Positions 21,172 through 30,024 of a stretch of DNA of 31,257 bases are shown piece by piece. Origin of the DNA: UBA6921 sp031363085. GTDB lineage: Bacteria; Pseudomonadota; Gammaproteobacteria; SG8-11. Where the stretch lies: positions 1 to 31,257 of the forward strand of contig JANLTU010000012.1 of NCBI GenBank assembly GCA_031363085.1. The letters run 5' to 3'. The notes beneath the pieces were generated by a model. The model searched no databases, was not told where the DNA came from, and worked only from the letters and a program-made list of their open reading frames with translations. Numbering within the stretch: position 1 is the stretch's first letter; each line of letters starts with the position of its first letter. Position numbers and translations under genes: made by a program.

Positions 21172-22880
21172 AGACCGAAGCGCCGCATCACGGCGATAAT
21201 CGATTTGTTGTCAGGCCAGGTTTTAAGGGCGCTCTTTAAAACATCGATCGCTTCGTCTTTTTTACCCGCTGCGATTAATACTTCTCCGAGATGCGCGGCG
21301 ACTTCCGAGTCCTGCGTGAGTTCCAGGGCTTGACGTAAATAGCTGATCGCCTCTTTGTGATTACCGAGCCGGAACTGCACCCACCCCATGCTGTCGATAA
21401 TCGCGGCGTCTTTCGGGTCCAGTGTCATGGCCCGCTGGATATAATTAAGCGCCTCACTGTAGCGGTTGGTGCGGTCAGCCAACGTGTAACCCAGAGCATT
21501 CAGAGCTTGCACGTTGTTCGGGTCGATTTTGAGAATATCGCGCAAATCACGCTCGGAAATATCCAGGCGGTCCAATTTTTCGGCGGCAATCGCATGCGCG
21601 TAAAGCAAGCTGGTGCTGTCGGGCATTTCTTTAAGCGCTTTTTCGTAAATGTCGTAGGCTTTTTGATGATTGCCGGCTTCCAGATGAATATCGCCTTCCA
21701 TTAAATACAGTTGCATCATCTCTTGTTGTGACGACGCCTTGATCGAATGAAGCTTGTTCAGCGCCTCATCGACCGAGCCCTGCTTGGCCATCAACGCTGC
21801 CGTGCGCAAACGTGCATTAAGGTAAAACTCGCCGCTGGACACCTGGTCATACCAATCCATCGCCTCCTCGGTAAAGTTGTTTTTCTCTGCAATTTGGCCC
21901 AGATAATAGCTGGCCTCGTAGATGCGCTCGTGCAATTTCAGTAGTTGCAGCAGCAATTTTTCCGCATGCTCGTAGTGATTGGTTTGCAGTGCCAATAACG
22001 CGGTGGCATAGAGGATGTCGCCGTTGCCGGGTTCGCGCTCAACCAGTCTGCCGTATTGCGCGTAGGCTTCGTCAAAGCGTTTGATGTCCAGCAGCAAGCG
22101 CGCATAGGCCATGCGCACATTGGTGTTGTCGGCCAATGGTCCGCCCAGCGCCTTATTATAAATGCTCAGCGCTTCGTCGGTTTTGTTCTGCATTTGCAAA
22201 ATATGCGCGCGCAGTACCAGCGCATCGGGCCAGTCGTTTTTCATGCGCAACGTGGCGTCGACTTGCTCAAGCGCCAGCGGCAAACGGTTGTAGCGTGCAG
22301 CAAGTTGGGCGTAAGCCAACAACGCGTAGGCGTCGTCGGCGTGTTTTTTGGCGATTTTGCCCATCACGTCAAGCGCCGCGTCTTGATTTTTTTCACGCGC
22401 AAGCTGACTGGCAATGCGGAAGTAGCCTTGTTTGTTGTCGTTCAGCGTCGTCAGGATGAATTCGAACTCCTCCATCGCCGCATCCGCTTTGCCGGAACGC
22501 ATCAAACCATTAGCCAGAAACTGGTGCGCATCCAGGTCTTTGGGACTGCGTTCGATCCACAGTTGCGCCATTTCCACGCCCAGTTGCGCGTCAAGTGCGA
22601 CGTCGGCAATACGGGTGGCGCGCTCAACCACGTCGAGGTCTTTCGATTCTCGCGCCGCTTTCGCGTAGACCTGCAAGGCGGAATCGAGTTGCCCGCGTTG
22701 CAGCGCCACTTCGCCAACCAGCAGACCGTACATGAGGTCATCGTCCTTCGACGGTTTAGCGCTGGCGGGTTTGCTGGCATGGAATACCGGCAAATCATCT
22801 GACGTGGAATGCGGCACAAAGGAGCTGCAACCGGTTACGGTTAACGCGCTAACCATCAAGACCAAAGAAATAGTTTTCAT
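21168..22880 (-). CDS. TPR-repeat lipoprotein
   Basis: A 570-residue lipoprotein. The signal peptide MKTISLVLMVSALTVTGCSS has a lipobox with Cys18. The rest is a superhelix of tetratricopeptide repeats, clear in the C-terminal half, for example KAYDIYEKALKEMPDS, DILKIDPNNVQALNALGY, YSEALNYIQRAMTLDPKDAA, and NHKEAISYLRQALEL. Such proteins usually scaffold envelope complexes. It heads the lolB-ispE operon, which suggests a link to envelope assembly, but the partner is unknown. The ATG has a weak ribosome binding site. hemA is divergent. Confidence 0.9.
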   Translation of the reverse strand: MKTISLVLMVSALTVTGCSSFVPHSTSDDLPVFHASKPASAKPSKDDDLMYGLLVGEVALQRGQLDSALQVYAKAARESKDLDVVERATRIADVALDAQLGVEMAQLWIERSPKDLDAHQFLANGLMRSGKADAAMEEFEFILTTLNDNKQGYFRIASQLAREKNQDAALDVMGKIAKKHADDAYALLAYAQLAARYNRLPLALEQVDATLRMKNDWPDALVLRAHILQMQNKTDEALSIYNKALGGPLADNTNVRMAYARLLLDIKRFDEAYAQYGRLVEREPGNGDILYATALLALQTNHYEHAEKLLLQLLKLHERIYEASYYLGQIAEKNNFTEEAMDWYDQVSSGEFYLNARLRTAALMAKQGSVDEALNKLHSIKASSQQEMMQLYLMEGDIHLEAGNHQKAYDIYEKALKEMPDSTSLLYAHAIAAEKLDRLDISERDLRDILKIDPNNVQALNALGYTLADRTNRYSEALNYIQRAMTLDPKDAAIIDSMGWVQFRLGNHKEAISYLRQALELTQDSEVAAHLGEVLIAAGKKDEAIDVLKSALKTWPDNKSIIAVMRRFGL

Positions 22881-23193
22881 CGACGCTGATACGCTCTCAT
22901 TTTAAATAACGGGATTGCTGCGGCACTGCCTGAAGGCCGTGTTCCATATTAGCGGCGCTGCGTCGGCCGGGTTGAGCCAGTGTGCAGTCCGCAGCAATTT
23001 TTATTAGTGCAACCCACAACTTGTTTGACCCGAATTTCAGAAATCGTTCTCAGATTGCATCGATGCGTATTGACCGGTCGTGAGAAAAGGGTTCACAAGC
23101 ATGCCCTTCAGAACGATATAATAGTGTCGTTTTCTGAAAAACTCCTTTGTTTTCATTTCTTGAATTCGGTCAGGCTGCGGTATAACGGTATCT
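22881..23193. promoter_or_regulatory. Divergent intergenic region between the TPR gene and hemA
   Basis: About 313 bases without a gene. It must hold the promoters of both divergent operons. On the plus side a consensus TATAAT is present (see hemA promoter). On the minus side TAAAAT lies about 20 bases upstream of the TPR start, a possible -10 without a convincing -35. No operator or riboswitch structure was recognised. Confidence 0.5.
23092..23122 (+). promoter_or_regulatory. Likely sigma-70 promoter of hemA-prfA-prmC
   Basis: TTCACA (23092-23097, 5 of 6 to consensus) and TATAAT (23117-23122, 6 of 6) are separated by 19 bases, slightly longer than optimal, and lie about 70 bases upstream of the hemA start. 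No other perfect -10 is near. Confidence 0.5.
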
Positions 23194-24453
23194 ATGGCAT
23201 TACTCGCTCTTGGCATTAACCACAAAACCGCGCCGATCGAGATTCGCGAAAAAGTTGCATTCGCGCCGGATCGCCTAGCCGATGCACTGCACGATCTGGT
23301 GTCGCGTCCGCATGTTTCGGAAGCGGCTATTCTGTCGACCTGCAATCGCACCGAACTGTATTGCGGCCTGGATGACGCCGATGGTCATGTGATTGTCGAT
23401 TGGCTGAAGGAGTTCCATGCCCTGGGGGGGCACGACCTGCAACCCTTCGTCTACAACCACCCGGATCAACACGCGGTGCGCCACATGTTGCGCGTCGCCA
23501 GCGGCTTGGATTCCATGGTGTTGGGCGAGCCGCAAATCCTCGGCCAGATGAAACAGGCATTCGCCTCTGCCACCAGTGCCGGCACCATCGGCAAGCTGCT
23601 GGGACGCTTGTTCCAACATACTTTCGCGGTCGCCAAACAAGTGCGCACCGACACCGCGATTGGTTCGAGTCCGGTGTCGGTGGCGTTCGCCGCCGTGAGT
23701 CTGGCGAAACAGATTTTCTCTAATTTTCAGGATCACACCGTATTGCTGATCGGCGCGGGGGAAACCATCGAGCTGACCGCGCGCCATCTTAAAGAGAGCG
23801 GCATCGGTCGCATGATCATTGCCAACCGCACCGTGGACCGTGCGCAGTCGGTCGCGTCTGAATTCAATGCCTACGCCATTGCGCTGACCGACATTCCCAA
23901 TCATCTGGCTGAAGCGGACATTGTGATTTCTTCCACCGCCAGTCCGTTGCCGATTTTGGGCAAGGGCGCAGTCGAGACTGCGATCAAACAGCGTAAACAC
24001 CGGCCGATGCTGATGGTCGATATTGCAGTGCCGCGCGATATCGAGTCCGAAGTCAGCGAACTGGAAGACGTGTATCTGTACACCGTCGACGATCTGCAGG
24101 AAATTATTCAAGAAGGCTTGAAGTCGCGCCAGGAAGCGGCCAAACAGGCCGAGGACATCATCGACACGCAGGTGTCGCATTTCATGGGCTGGCTGAAATC
24201 GCTGGATGCCGTGTCAACCATTCGCGCGTTTCGCGAAACCGCCGAAGCGTATCGCAGCGCCGAGCTTGCAAAAGCGCAGCGCATGTTGGTCGCGGGCGCC
24301 GATCCTGCCAAAGTGCTCGAACAACTGGCGAATAATCTCACCAATAAATTGATGCACAATCCCAGCGCGCAAATCCGCCAGGCGGGTTACGACGGGCGCA
24401 TCGAACTCATCGACGCGGCGCGCGAGCTATTCAACCTCAAGCCCGAAAATTAA
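23194..24453 (+). CDS. hemA: Glutamyl-tRNA reductase
   Basis: A 419-residue enzyme that reduces glutamyl-tRNA to glutamate-1-semialdehyde, the first committed step of tetrapyrrole synthesis by the C5 route. The catalytic cysteine is Cys50 in ILSTCNRTE. ASGLDSMVLGEPQILGQ and RTDTAIGSSPVSVAFAAV follow, then the NADPH-binding Rossmann motif VLLIGAGE, and a helical dimerisation domain ends the protein. The ribosome binding site is poor. The downstream order hemA-prfA-prmC is conserved in many proteobacteria; prfA starts 6 bases after hemA stops. Confidence 0.97.
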   Translation: MALLALGINHKTAPIEIREKVAFAPDRLADALHDLVSRPHVSEAAILSTCNRTELYCGLDDADGHVIVDWLKEFHALGGHDLQPFVYNHPDQHAVRHMLRVASGLDSMVLGEPQILGQMKQAFASATSAGTIGKLLGRLFQHTFAVAKQVRTDTAIGSSPVSVAFAAVSLAKQIFSNFQDHTVLLIGAGETIELTARHLKESGIGRMIIANRTVDRAQSVASEFNAYAIALTDIPNHLAEADIVISSTASPLPILGKGAVETAIKQRKHRPMLMVDIAVPRDIESEVSELEDVYLYTVDDLQEIIQEGLKSRQEAAKQAEDIIDTQVSHFMGWLKSLDAVSTIRAFRETAEAYRSAELAKAQRMLVAGADPAKVLEQLANNLTNKLMHNPSAQIRQAGYDGRIELIDAARELFNLKPEN

Positions 24454-24459
24454 TTTTCC

Positions 24460-25548
24460 GTGAAGCCTTCCATCCGCAGCAAGCTCGAAAAACTTTCCGA
24501 GCGCCTCGAAGAACTCAACGCGTTATTGTCGCAGCCTGAGATCATCAATCATCAGGCGAAATTTCGCGCGCTGTCGAAGGAATATGCCGAGCTCACGCCA
24601 GTGGTGAATAATTTCAAAGCCTATCTGCAACAGCTCGCAGAAACCGCCTCGATGCAAAGCATGCTCAAGGATGACGATCCGCAGATGCGTGAAATGGCCA
24701 AAGACGAGGTGGCGCGCGGCGAACAACACCAAGCGGAACTGGAACGCGAACTGCAACGCTTGCTGTTACCCACCGACCCCAACGACGAGCGCAATATTTT
24801 TCTGGAAGTGCGTGCCGGCACCGGCGGCGACGAAGCAGCGATTTTTGCCGGCGATTTGTTTCGCATGTACACGCGCTACGCCGAACGGCGTCGTTGGAAT
24901 ATTGAAATCATCAACGAAAATTCCGGCGAGCATGGCGGCTACAAAGAAGTCATCGCCAAGATCATCGGCGCCGGCGCCTATTCGCGCATGAAGTTCGAAT
25001 CCGGCACGCACCGTGTGCAGCGCGTACCGGAAACCGAGGCGCAAGGTCGCGTGCACACCTCTGCCTGCACGGTGGCGATTTTGCCCGAGCCAGACGAAGT
25101 GGAGCAGGTTGACATCAATCCGGCCGACCTGCGGGTGGACACCTATCGCTCGTCGGGCGCCGGCGGTCAGCACGTCAACAAAACCGATTCCGCGATTCGT
25201 CTGACGCATCTGCCCAGTGGCATCGTGGTGGAATGTCAAGACGAGCGCTCGCAACACAAAAATCGCGCCCGCGCGATGTCGTTGTTGCAAGCCAAGCTGC
25301 TGTCTTTCGAGCAGGAAAAGCAGCGCTCGGAAATCGCCCAGTCGCGCAAACTGCAAGTCGGCAGCGGCGACCGCTCGGAGCGGATTCGCACCTATAATTT
25401 CCCGCAGGGGCGACTCACCGATCACCGCATCAATCTCACCTTGTACAAGCTCGGCGCCATCGTCGCCGGCGATCTGGATGCCGTGATTGATCCGTTGATC
25501 AGCGAGTTTCAGGCGGAGCAGTTGGCCGCGCTGAGCACCAATGAGTGA
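24460..25548 (+). CDS. prfA: Peptide chain release factor 1
   Basis: A 362-residue RF1, which recognises UAA and UAG stop codons and releases the peptide. The GGQ motif is at 235-237 in SSGAGGQHVNKTDSAIR. The codon-reading tripeptide at 190-192 reads P-E-T, within the P-x-T pattern of RF1 (P-A-T in E. coli), so it is RF1 rather than RF2 (S-P-F). It starts at GTG, 6 bases after hemA, and overlaps prmC by 8 bases, consistent with co-expression of RF1 and its methyltransferase. Confidence 0.97.
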   Translation: MKPSIRSKLEKLSERLEELNALLSQPEIINHQAKFRALSKEYAELTPVVNNFKAYLQQLAETASMQSMLKDDDPQMREMAKDEVARGEQHQAELERELQRLLLPTDPNDERNIFLEVRAGTGGDEAAIFAGDLFRMYTRYAERRRWNIEIINENSGEHGGYKEVIAKIIGAGAYSRMKFESGTHRVQRVPETEAQGRVHTSACTVAILPEPDEVEQVDINPADLRVDTYRSSGAGGQHVNKTDSAIRLTHLPSGIVVECQDERSQHKNRARAMSLLQAKLLSFEQEKQRSEIAQSRKLQVGSGDRSERIRTYNFPQGRLTDHRINLTLYKLGAIVAGDLDAVIDPLISEFQAEQLAALSTNE

Positions 25549-26404
25549 TGCAGCGACCACGCTGGCACTGGCGCTAAGCTCTGCGACGGCGCGTCTGCAA
25601 AAAGTCGAGACCGACCCCCCATTATTTATTGCCGAGCTGTTACTCGCGCATGTGCTTCAACAACCGCGCGCTTACCTCAAAGCCGGCCCCGAGCGCGCGC
25701 TGGCCGTTGCACAGTGGGCGCAATTTGACGCGCTGGTCGAGCGCCGCGTACGCGGCGAGCCGATCGCATATCTCACCGGGCAGCGCGAATTCTGGTCGCT
25801 GGAGCTGCAAGTCAATGCGGCCACATTGATTCCGCGCGCCGAGACCGAGCGCCTGGTCGAACTCACCTTGCAACGCATTCCAGTGGACGCGCCTTGGCGC
25901 ATCGCCGACCTGGGCACCGGCAGCGGCGCCATTGCGCTGGCCCTCGCGCACGAGCGCCCGCGCTGTGTGGTGCTCGCCACCGACGTGTCACCCGAGGCTT
26001 TGCAAGTGGCGCGCTCGAACGCAGCGCGTTTAGGCATCGAAAATATTGAGTTTCAACTCGGTGCTTGGTTTGCCGCGTTGTGCGGCGCACGCTTCGACGT
26101 CATCGTCTCCAATCCGCCCTATGTCGCCGAGCATGATGTTCATTTGCAGCGTGGCGATTTGCGCTTCGAGCCATCATGCGCGCTGAGTTCGGGCGCGGAC
26201 GGCTTGCGCGACCTACGCCACATCGTGCAGCACGCTTCCGCCTATTTGGGCGCTGGCGGGTGGTTGCTGGTTGAACATGGCTACGCACAACAGGCAGCGA
26301 TGCGCGACTTATTTTCACAGCAGGGATTTGCCGAAGTCTGCGGCTACGCGGATGCGGCAGGCGTACCGCGCGTGGTCAGCGGCTGTCACGTCATGGCCCG
26401 TTAA
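25541..26404 (+). CDS. prmC: Release-factor glutamine methyltransferase PrmC
   Basis: A 287-residue N5-glutamine methyltransferase that modifies the glutamine of the GGQ motif in release factors. The helical N-terminal domain ends in GEPIAYLTGQREFWSLELQV and LIPRAETE. The AdoMet motif is IADLGTGSGAIALAL (121-135), and the catalytic motif NPPY is at 191-194. It overlaps prfA by 8 bases. Its 3' end overlaps the convergent methyltransferase-like gene by 14 bases. Confidence 0.96.
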   Translation: MSDAATTLALALSSATARLQKVETDPPLFIAELLLAHVLQQPRAYLKAGPERALAVAQWAQFDALVERRVRGEPIAYLTGQREFWSLELQVNAATLIPRAETERLVELTLQRIPVDAPWRIADLGTGSGAIALALAHERPRCVVLATDVSPEALQVARSNAARLGIENIEFQLGAWFAALCGARFDVIVSNPPYVAEHDVHLQRGDLRFEPSCALSSGADGLRDLRHIVQHASAYLGAGGWLLVEHGYAQQAAMRDLFSQQGFAEVCGYADAAGVPRVVSGCHVMAR

Positions 26405-27035
26405 ACGTCATGAGGCGCTGTGCGTCAGCGCGTCGCAGCATGCGCCACGGGCGCGGTATCAAGCTTGGGACCAAGCGCATATATTCGCGATACGCAGCGC
26501 CCAGCTCGCTGACCAGTTTGTTTTCTTCCAGGCGCGCGCCCACCACCAAATAGAGATTCGCCGCTAACGCGGTAAGCAGATGTGCGGCATCCATGTCGCG
26601 CGTCCACAGGATTATCAGCGCCAGAAAATACCAAGGATGTCGCACCACGTAATGCAGTGGCGACAGCGCAAACCGTGCACCCGAACTGGTTGCGCGCTGT
26701 AACCCGACAAACGCCTTCATGTCGTAGTAACGTGCGGTCCAGAGCATGCCGATCACCGCCAGCGCCGCCAGCCCATCCGCAAGCCCCGCCCACACACCGC
26801 GCCATTCCCACAGCAGCGGGCCGTGCAAGTGCTGCATTATCCACAGCGGCGGTAACAACGTCGTCACGGCAATCAGGTTGAATATCAAACGATACCAAGC
26901 AAAGCACAGCGGCCAGCGCGTTGCCACGAATGCCTTGCAGCGCAACGAGGCCAGCAGCGAATGCAGCGACAGGTAAAGTATCCACGCCAAGGCGAGCAAC
27001 GCTAACTGCCACGCCTCGGGGTGCACGGCGGCCAC
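26391..27035 (-). CDS. Isoprenylcysteine carboxyl methyltransferase-like (NnrU/ICMT-type) membrane protein
   Basis: A 214-residue integral membrane protein with about five hydrophobic helices (LALLALAWILYLSLHSLL, LIFNLIAVTTLLPPLWIM, and others). The C-terminal signature LHYVVRHPWYFLALIILW followed by RLEENKLVSELGAAYREYMR matches the cofactor-binding region of the ICMT/PEMT/NnrU superfamily (RHP...Y and E-E-...-Y). Members methylate lipids or prenyl-cysteines, or have unknown roles. The GTG start overlaps the stop of the DsrE-like gene by one base (TAGTG), so the two are probably co-transcribed. Confidence 0.8.
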   Translation of the reverse strand: MAAVHPEAWQLALLALAWILYLSLHSLLASLRCKAFVATRWPLCFAWYRLIFNLIAVTTLLPPLWIMQHLHGPLLWEWRGVWAGLADGLAALAVIGMLWTARYYDMKAFVGLQRATSSGARFALSPLHYVVRHPWYFLALIILWTRDMDAAHLLTALAANLYLVVGARLEENKLVSELGAAYREYMRLVPSLIPRPWRMLRRADAQRLMTFNGP

Positions 27036-27514
27036 TATGGCAAGGGTCGCAACACGACTAGCACGTAGCCTAATGCACGGTAATTACTAATTTGCACCGG
27101 ACCGGAAGGCGCCACGTCGATGTAGTCCGGAAAATCTTCCGGATGTTTCTCGTACCACGATGCATGCGTGCCGCACACATGCACGGCGACGTCCTGGTCT
27201 TTCACCAGCGCACGCACCTCGGCTTGTATGCTGCGGTATTTTTCGCTGTTGTCTTTGAGCAACGCGAATTCCTCGCGGCCATGTGTGACCAGCGCGATTT
27301 TCAAATTTGGAAAGCGCACACGTAAGCGCTGCGCATAAAGTTTGATCTGCGGTGCAGCGAGCTCCAAGGCAGTCTCGCGGCTTTGCGCAATTTCAAACAC
27401 CACGCCCGGCGGCGCCGTTGGGTAGGCGAGAATTGCATCGACTTCTTGCGCAGCGTCGGCAAACACCCCGCCCGACAGCGCGATCCCAATGAGGCAGGCA
27501 ATGATCTTGTGCAT
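27035..27514 (-). CDS. DsrE-like protein, exported
   Basis: A protein of 159 residues with an N-terminal signal peptide (MHKIIACLIGIALSGGVFAD). The mature part has DsrE/DsrF-type features: the early strand VVFEIAQS, LRVRFPNLKIALVTHGREEF, and VAVHVCGTHAS with one conserved cysteine in the position of the DsrE active-site cysteine. Cytoplasmic DsrE moves sulfur in sulfur oxidation or tRNA thiolation; exported relatives are less well understood. The ATG at 27514 is chosen over an earlier in-frame start because it yields a clean signal peptide. A perfect 32-bp palindrome lies about 50 bases upstream. Confidence 0.75.
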   Translation of the reverse strand: MHKIIACLIGIALSGGVFADAAQEVDAILAYPTAPPGVVFEIAQSRETALELAAPQIKLYAQRLRVRFPNLKIALVTHGREEFALLKDNSEKYRSIQAEVRALVKDQDVAVHVCGTHASWYEKHPEDFPDYIDVAPSGPVQISNYRALGYVLVVLRPLP

Positions 27515-27562
27515 GATGCGTGGTCGCTCGGCTGGACTGCCAACATAGTAAGCCAAATAGTT

Positions 27563-27594
27563 GCGTATTCATTCAAGCGCTTGAATGAATACGC
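27563..27594. promoter_or_regulatory. Perfect 32-bp palindrome, candidate operator
   Basis: Each 16-base arm is an exact inverse of the other (GCGTATTCATTCAAGC and GCTTGAATGAATACGC), with no loop. It lies 49 bases upstream of the DsrE-like gene and about 145 bases upstream of the divergent phosphate-binding/OmpA gene. Perfect palindromes of this length without a T-run suggest a dimeric repressor operator, for instance of TetR type. No regulator gene is adjacent. Confidence 0.65.
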
Positions 27595-27739
27595 GCTTTA
27601 GTTTAGATGGAGATATAGAGGGTTTTAGGGCCGTTTTTAAGCATCTAAAAAGCCTGCTTCACTAGCATTTCGGTTCGCGTTACCACGAGTACACGTGTTT
27701 GTTCTGGCTGCGACTATCGACCATATCGGGAATATAAAA

Positions 27740-29074
27740 ATGAAATGCTGTAATTCGCTCTTGCTTTCCGCACTCCTGGCAGTTTCGTTGTTTCACACCG
27801 TTGCTTGGTCAGCAGATTCTGCAACCCCGGCGGTGTTACGCATTCATGGCTCCAATACCGTGGGCTCTAAACTTGCGCCCGAGCTGGTCCGCCAATGGCT
27901 GACCAACAAAGGCTACACCGTGACCGCAACACAGGAACAGGCACCGGAAGAACAGCGCGTGTCTGCGCGCAATGACAAGGGTGAAACACTCACGGTGGAA
28001 ATTCATGCGCACGGTTCCAGCACCGCATTTGCCGACTTGGCAGCGGGTCAGGCCGATATCGGTATGGCGTCGCGCCCGATCAAGCCGGAGGAAGTGACCA
28101 AGCTTAAATCACTGGGCAAGCTGGATCAGCCGAGTTGCGAGTACGTGGTCGCCTTGGATGGCTTGTTAGTCATCGTGCATCCGAATAGTTCACTGCGCGA
28201 ATTGCCTAAGGCAACATTGCGCAAAATTTTTAGCGGAGAAATTAGCGACTGGGCAAAGCTGGGCGCAGCGCCGGGTAAAATTCAGGTGTACGCACGCGAC
28301 GATAAGTCCGGCACCTATGACACCTTCGCCGCCTTGGTGCTCAACGGTGCGCCGCTTGCGGCTAGCGCGCGCCGTTACGAGTCGAGCAACGAGCTGGTGG
28401 ATGCCGTGACTCACGATCCGGCCGGTATCGGTTTTGTCGGTTTCGCCTACGGGCACACCGCCAAGCAACTGGCCATCGCCGAGGACGGGACCACGCCGAT
28501 TGTCCCGGCGGCATTTAATGTGGGCACCGAAGATTACCCGCTCTCGCGCCGCTTGTTTTTATACGTACCGGAGCAGCCGCGTTCTCCACTTGCACAACAG
28601 TTCGTAGATTTTGCGGTATCGGCAGCGGCGCAAAAAATTGTGGCAGATGCCGGTTACATTTCACAAACGATCATCGCGAACAATCAGGCCATTCCTGATG
28701 CGGCACCCCAAGAATATAAAGAGTTAACGCGCGGCGCGGCGCGTTTGTCGCTCAATATTCGATTCCGACCCGGCTACGCAATATTGGATAGTAAGGCGGC
28801 GCGCGATGTAGAGCGCCTGTCGGAATTCATGGCGCGCCCGGAAAATCGTTCGCGCAAGCTGATGTTGTTCGGCTTTGCGGCCGCGCAGGAAACTTTTCCC
28901 TATATGAGCATGTCGCTGTCCATCGCGCGTGCGGATGCCGTTGCGGATTACCTGCTGCCGCATCGTCTGGAGCCCTACAAGGTGCGCGGTTACGGACAAG
29001 AACTGCCGGTGGCAGACAACAGCAGCGAACTCGGACGGCACCGCAATCGCCGCGTGGAGTTATGGATTCAATAG
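27740..29074 (+). CDS. Phosphate-binding (PstS-like) protein fused to a C-terminal OmpA domain
   Basis: A 444-residue exported protein. The signal peptide (MKCCNSLLLSALLAVSLFH...) precedes a PstS-like substrate-binding domain: LRIHGSNTVGSKLAPELV, SSTAFADLAAGQADIGMASR, LRKIFSGEISDWAKLG, YARDDKSGTYDTF, and PAGIGFVGFAYG. From about residue 335 the sequence changes to an OmpA-type peptidoglycan-binding domain (LNIRFRPGYAILDSKAARDV, RADAVADYLLPHRLEPYKVR and NSSELGRHRNRRVELWI). The combination is known in proteobacteria but its ligand is not settled. The ATG at 27740 is preferred to an upstream GTG because it begins the signal peptide. No ABC transporter permease or ATPase lies beside it. Confidence 0.85.
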   Translation: MKCCNSLLLSALLAVSLFHTVAWSADSATPAVLRIHGSNTVGSKLAPELVRQWLTNKGYTVTATQEQAPEEQRVSARNDKGETLTVEIHAHGSSTAFADLAAGQADIGMASRPIKPEEVTKLKSLGKLDQPSCEYVVALDGLLVIVHPNSSLRELPKATLRKIFSGEISDWAKLGAAPGKIQVYARDDKSGTYDTFAALVLNGAPLAASARRYESSNELVDAVTHDPAGIGFVGFAYGHTAKQLAIAEDGTTPIVPAAFNVGTEDYPLSRRLFLYVPEQPRSPLAQQFVDFAVSAAAQKIVADAGYISQTIIANNQAIPDAAPQEYKELTRGAARLSLNIRFRPGYAILDSKAARDVERLSEFMARPENRSRKLMLFGFAAAQETFPYMSMSLSIARADAVADYLLPHRLEPYKVRGYGQELPVADNSSELGRHRNRRVELWIQ

Positions 29075-29273
29075 GGAAGCAGCGTGCTGAAAATTGCTTT
29101 ACTGCTGCGTGAGAACGGCTTGCTCGCCGCTCTCGCCCGGTAAGCCGCGCGCGGAAATGATTTCTGCACCACACGGCCCTGCGGATCACTCAAGTGCCTT
29201 AGAGCCAGGTTAGTTCAGCCCTCATTCAGTTCTAGCGCATAAAATAAGGGCTCGCAGCGCTAGTGGGGCATTC
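29075..29273. other. Intergenic region, no gene seen
   Basis: About 200 bases. TAAAAT near 29240 is a possible -10 for the next gene, without a convincing -35. No terminator with a clear T-run was found after the preceding gene. Confidence 0.4.
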
Positions 29274-29993
29274 ATGAGTCCGGCTCAATTCGTCTTAGTC
29301 GCAATTTTTTGCCTTAGCGGTTGTGCTGAACTGGAGCGCATGAGCGAAGCCCAGAATGCGATATACACGGCCAAGATAGAAGAATACCTGGGGGCACATC
29401 CCGAGCGGCGGCAGAGTCTCCTTCGCGCACTGGACAGCGGAGTTGTTTTCGACACGATGACCTGGCGTGAACTGAGCTTGGTGTACGGGGCGCCGCCACG
29501 TTTATCAGGCAAACGCTACGCTGCCGTGTTCTGGTGCGGGCCTAACAGTGCACAGCGGGCCACGCCGTCGACCGACTGCCCTGGCGTGCGCGCAATGTTT
29601 ATTTTGTCGAGCCGTGATGTTGAATTTGTTGAGCGCCGGGACGACCAATTGGAGCGGCGTTTCATAAGAGCTGCTGCGCCGTTCGACGCCACGCTGCTGG
29701 CAATGCATAACGATCCACACCTCACCTATGCGGTTGCGCAGGCGATGCTTGAGCGCAGCATTGTTCCAAATATGACGCTCGCTGAAATTACAGCGTTGCG
29801 TTTTGACCATGACGCCAAGGAGAAATATTGGTGCAACTTTTTTCCCGCCAAGAGTTGCACGACGGCATGCGGCTTTTGCAGTGTCGTGGTATTTATCAAC
29901 GGCAAGACCATCTATCTGGATAACAAAACCAGTTTAGAAATTCCGCGTGTACGACGCATCGAACCGTTTATCAACTTGCAGCCGCTTCCATAA
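29274..29993 (+). CDS. Cysteine-containing lipoprotein, unknown function
   Basis: A 239-residue protein. The short N-terminal hydrophobic stretch FVLVAIFCLSGC has a lipobox (L-S-G-C), so Cys17 is the likely acylation site, although the usual positive charges before it are missing. The body has a helical segment (IYTAKIEEYLGAHPERRQ), a strand region (RYAAVFWCGPNS, AMFILSSRDVEFVERRDD), and a cluster of four cysteines near the end (C-x7-C-x3-C-x2-C in WCNFFPAKSCTTACGFC). I do not recognise the family. GGGG lies 5 bases upstream of the ATG. It stands alone and ends in a hairpin shared with the convergent peroxidase gene. Confidence 0.7.
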   Translation: MSPAQFVLVAIFCLSGCAELERMSEAQNAIYTAKIEEYLGAHPERRQSLLRALDSGVVFDTMTWRELSLVYGAPPRLSGKRYAAVFWCGPNSAQRATPSTDCPGVRAMFILSSRDVEFVERRDDQLERRFIRAAAPFDATLLAMHNDPHLTYAVAQAMLERSIVPNMTLAEITALRFDHDAKEKYWCNFFPAKSCTTACGFCSVVVFINGKTIYLDNKTSLEIPRVRRIEPFINLQPLP

Positions 29994-30007
29994 CGAGAAG
30001 CGGCTGC
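29978..30007. terminator. Hairpin between convergent genes
   Basis: GCAGCCGCTTC (29978-29988) and GAAGCGGCTGC (29997-30007) form a perfect 11-bp stem. The loop contains the TAA stop of the lipoprotein gene. Only a weak T-rich tail follows, so it may protect 3' ends or act in both directions. Confidence 0.65.
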
Positions 30008-30024
30008 TTGCCTCGTAGCCCGCG

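Noticed and set aside
23275..24180. Minus-strand frame of 301 codons inside hemA
   Set aside because: hemA is unmistakable with Cys50 and the Rossmann motif; the antisense frame has no recognisable features.
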